A stretch of 6,922 nucleotides of DNA from Methanoregulaceae archaeon (lineage in GTDB: Archaea > Halobacteriota > Methanomicrobia > Methanomicrobiales > Methanospirillaceae). The position numbers and the translations under genes are program-made. The stretch is taken from assembly GCA_028679405.1 (NCBI GenBank), contig JAJRBP010000303.1:1-6922 (forward strand), read 5' to 3'. Every line of letters starts with the position of its first letter. Position 1 is the stretch's first letter. Under the pieces are notes generated by a model. The model did no database searches. It was not told the origin of the DNA and saw nothing but the letters and a program-made list of their open reading frames with translations. This document shows, piece by piece, positions 5,441-6,922 of the stretch.

Positions 5441-5949
5441 ACCGGATTGCCATTGCACTCAGGGAGAAAGGGGCAGTCGTTTACGGAGATTTCGTGCTTG
5501 CATCGGGGGCCAGGAGCACGTATTACATCGACATCAAGACCGCCCTCACCGATCCCGGCATCCTCGGCATGATCGGACAGGAAATTTCGACCCGGCACAA
5601 AGGCTTCGAAGCGGTAGCGGGCGTAGCGGTCGGGGGGATTCCTATCGCGGTATCGGTAAGCCTGGCAAGCGGGAAGCCGTACGTCATAATAAGGAAAGAG
5701 GAGAAAAGCCACGGAAGGAACGGCATGGTCATCGGCAATCCCTCCGGTCTTGGGATCCTTCTTGTCGAGGACGTCACGACATCGGGAGGTTCGTCCCTGT
5801 ATGGTGTCCGGACCCTCCGGGAGGCCGGCGCAAAAGTCGACACCGTGGTTACCGTCGTGGACAGGGAGCAGGGAGCAGCCGCACTCCTCGGCACCCACGG
5901 GATCACCCTCGCCCCGCTGGCAAAGGCCGATGAACTCCTGAAAGAATAG
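5434..5949 (+). CDS. pyrE: Orotate phosphoribosyltransferase
   Basis: Cytosolic enzyme of pyrimidine synthesis: orotate + PRPP gives orotidine 5'-phosphate + diphosphate, one step before UMP. The protein has 171 residues, in the short archaeal range. Visible motifs are the orotate-binding SGARSTYYID (24-33), GVAVGGIPIA (63-72), the mobile catalytic loop RKEEKSHG (87-94) with its conserved Lys and His, and the PRPP-binding ILLVEDVTTSGGS (108-120) with its acidic pair E112-D113. The open frame extends upstream into carS, but ATG 5434 gives the family N-terminus. Its first seven bases (ATGGTGA) contain the carS stop. It is co-transcribed with carS; its pathway leads to CTP, the substrate of CarS, although operon proximity does not prove a functional link. 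A T-rich stretch (5956-5960) after the stop is weak for termination and also serves as a possible purD promoter. Confidence 0.95.
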   Translation: MVNRIAIALREKGAVVYGDFVLASGARSTYYIDIKTALTDPGILGMIGQEISTRHKGFEAVAGVAVGGIPIAVSVSLASGKPYVIIRKEEKSHGRNGMVIGNPSGLGILLVEDVTTSGGSSLYGVRTLREAGAKVDTVVTVVDREQGAAALLGTHGITLAPLAKADELLKE

Positions 5950-5950
5950 G

Positions 5951-5961
5951 GAATATTTTTA
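5951..5961 (+). promoter_or_regulatory. TATA-like element before purD
   Basis: GAATATTTTTA lies 19-29 bases before the ATG at 5980, the usual distance from an archaeal TATA box to the transcription start. No Shine-Dalgarno-like sequence is found between it and the ATG. This fits a leaderless purD transcript that begins at or next to the start codon. The same T-rich patch could help end carS-pyrE transcripts. Confidence 0.4.
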
Positions 5962-5979
5962 CATCTTCGTCCGAATACC

Positions 5980-6922
5980 ATGACTATGAAGATCCTGGTT
6001 GTAGGTGGCGGCGGCAGGGAACATGCCATCGCCAGGGCACTCTCCTGCAACAAAGACGTTTCGCTCTTCTCGGTAATGTCGAGAAGAAACCCGGGTATCG
6101 CTCCTCTTGCCGAAAGGGTTCTCCTGGAGAGCGAGACAGGGGTCGGGCGGATTGCAGAGTTTGCGGCCGCCCACTGCGTTGACTACGCGTTCATCGGGCC
6201 GGAAGCTCCACTTGAGGCCGGGATCGCCGACGCCCTCGAAGCCAGGGGGATAGCGTGCATCGGCCCGGTCCGCCTCGCCGCACGGCTGGAGACGGACAAG
6301 GCTTTCTGCAGGGAGATGATGAGCCGCAACGGGATCGCGGGATGTCCCAGGTACCGCATCTTCCACGACGCAAGGGATGCAGGGGAATTCATCAGGTCCT
6401 TCGGGGGAGACCTCGCCATAAAACCGATCGGCCTTACCGGCGGAAAAGGGGTCAGGATAATGGGAGAACACCTCGATGCCGAGGGTGCGATCAGGTACGT
6501 GAATACCCTTTCCGGCGGGGTCGTCCTCGAGGAACGGCTGATCGGGGAGGAATTCACTCTCCAGGCCTTCGTCGACGGCACCCATCTCGTCCCGATGCCT
6601 CTTGTCCAGGACCATAAAAGAGCCTTCGAGGAAGATACGGGGCCGAATACGGGCGGCATGGGCTCGTACAGCATGGAGGACCATTCGCTTCCGTTCGTCA
6701 GCGGGGAGGACCGGGCCCGGGCATTCCATATCATGGAGAATGTCGTGGCGGTCATGGAGGAGGCCGGACACCCGTACAGGGGGATCCTCTACGGCCAGTT
6801 CATGAATACCAGGACAGGGCCGATGGTGATTGAGTTCAACGCGAGGTTCGGGGACCCGGAAGCGATGAACGTGATCCCTCTTCTCGGGACTGATCTTTCC
6901 GAGGTCGTCCGGATGATGGCCG
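5980..6922 (+). CDS. purD: Phosphoribosylamine-glycine ligase (GAR synthetase), 3' end cut by window
   Basis: Second step of purine synthesis in the cytosol: 5-phosphoribosylamine + glycine + ATP gives glycinamide ribonucleotide + ADP + phosphate. The frame stays open to the right edge; 314 residues are visible, and roughly 110-120 of the usual ~430 are missing. The N-terminal domain starts with the glycine-rich [10 protein letters not shown] (7-16). The ATP-grasp domain shows [11 protein letters not shown] (148-158), the DHKR motif (211-214), [12 protein letters not shown] (220-231) and the metal-binding [10 protein letters not shown] (285-294), so the enzyme appears intact as far as seen. 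Start ATG 5980 gives [11 protein letters not shown] 5986, two codons on, would match many relatives exactly. No ribosome binding site precedes either. The gene follows pyrE by 30 bases but may have its own promoter. Confidence 0.95.
   Translation, partial: MTMKILVVGGGGREHAIARALSCNKDVSLFSVMSRRNPGIAPLAERVLLESETGVGRIAEFAAAHCVDYAFIGPEAPLEAGIADALEARGIACIGPVRLAARLETDKAFCREMMSRNGIAGCPRYRIFHDARDAGEFIRSFGGDLAIKPIGLTGGKGVRIMGEHLDAEGAIRYVNTLSGGVVLEERLIGEEFTLQAFVDGTHLVPMPLVQDHKRAFEEDTGPNTGGMGSYSMEDHSLPFVSGEDRARAFHIMENVVAVMEEAGHPYRGILYGQFMNTRTGPMVIEFNARFGDPEAMNVIPLLGTDLSEVVRMMA

Noticed and set aside
1..6922. CRISPR arrays, mobile elements, tRNA or rRNA genes
   Set aside because: Read through on both strands without finding regularly spaced repeats, transposase-like proteins, terminal repeats or tRNA-like folds.

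Overview
The window most likely comes from a methanogenic archaeon, probably of the order Methanomicrobiales. The order-level call is an inference from protein style and gene content; no marker gene is present. The archaeal signs are CDP-archaeol synthase, a tetraether-lipid-synthase-type radical SAM enzyme, an archaeal-type alanine dehydrogenase of the ornithine cyclodeaminase/mu-crystallin family, TATA-like boxes, GGTG/GGAG ribosome binding sites, and a large Asn/Thr-rich secreted PKD-domain protein. Coding DNA is moderately GC-rich. The intergenic promoter patches, above all bases 1-100, are AT-rich.

Layout. Bases 1-160 are an AT-rich promoter and leader. Bases 161-2266 (+) encode a secreted surface protein with a signal peptide, two PKD domains, a Rossmann/GATase-like middle domain without cysteine, and five C-terminal repeat units of about 50 residues. 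A hairpin plus T-tract overlaps its stop codon. After an 92-base gap with interleaved inverted repeats comes the alanine dehydrogenase gene (2359-3294, +). It converges, with only 14 bases between stop codons, on a radical SAM gene of the tetraether lipid synthase (Tes/MJ0619) family (3309-4790, -). The Tes-like gene diverges, across about 100 bases of shared promoter DNA, from carS (CDP-archaeol synthase, about 4892-5440, +). carS overlaps pyrE (orotate phosphoribosyltransferase, 5434-5949, +) by 7 bases. After 30 bases purD (phosphoribosylamine-glycine ligase) starts at 5980 and runs off the right edge.

How the genes fit together. The clearest theme is membrane lipid synthesis. CarS activates the unsaturated archaeal lipid precursor with CTP, and the Tes-like enzyme would later join phytanyl chains into membrane-spanning tetraethers. 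The two genes sit back to back and may share control. carS is translationally coupled to pyrE, whose pathway supplies UMP and so CTP; purD serves purine synthesis. The surface protein and alanine dehydrogenase look unrelated to this theme.

There is no CRISPR array, mobile element, tRNA or rRNA in the window. Points worth a second look are the non-AUG start of carS, the inverted repeat in the tes-carS promoter, the five-fold repeat array that ends exactly at the C-terminus, the likely NADP-type fingerprint of the alanine dehydrogenase, and the apparently leaderless start of purD.
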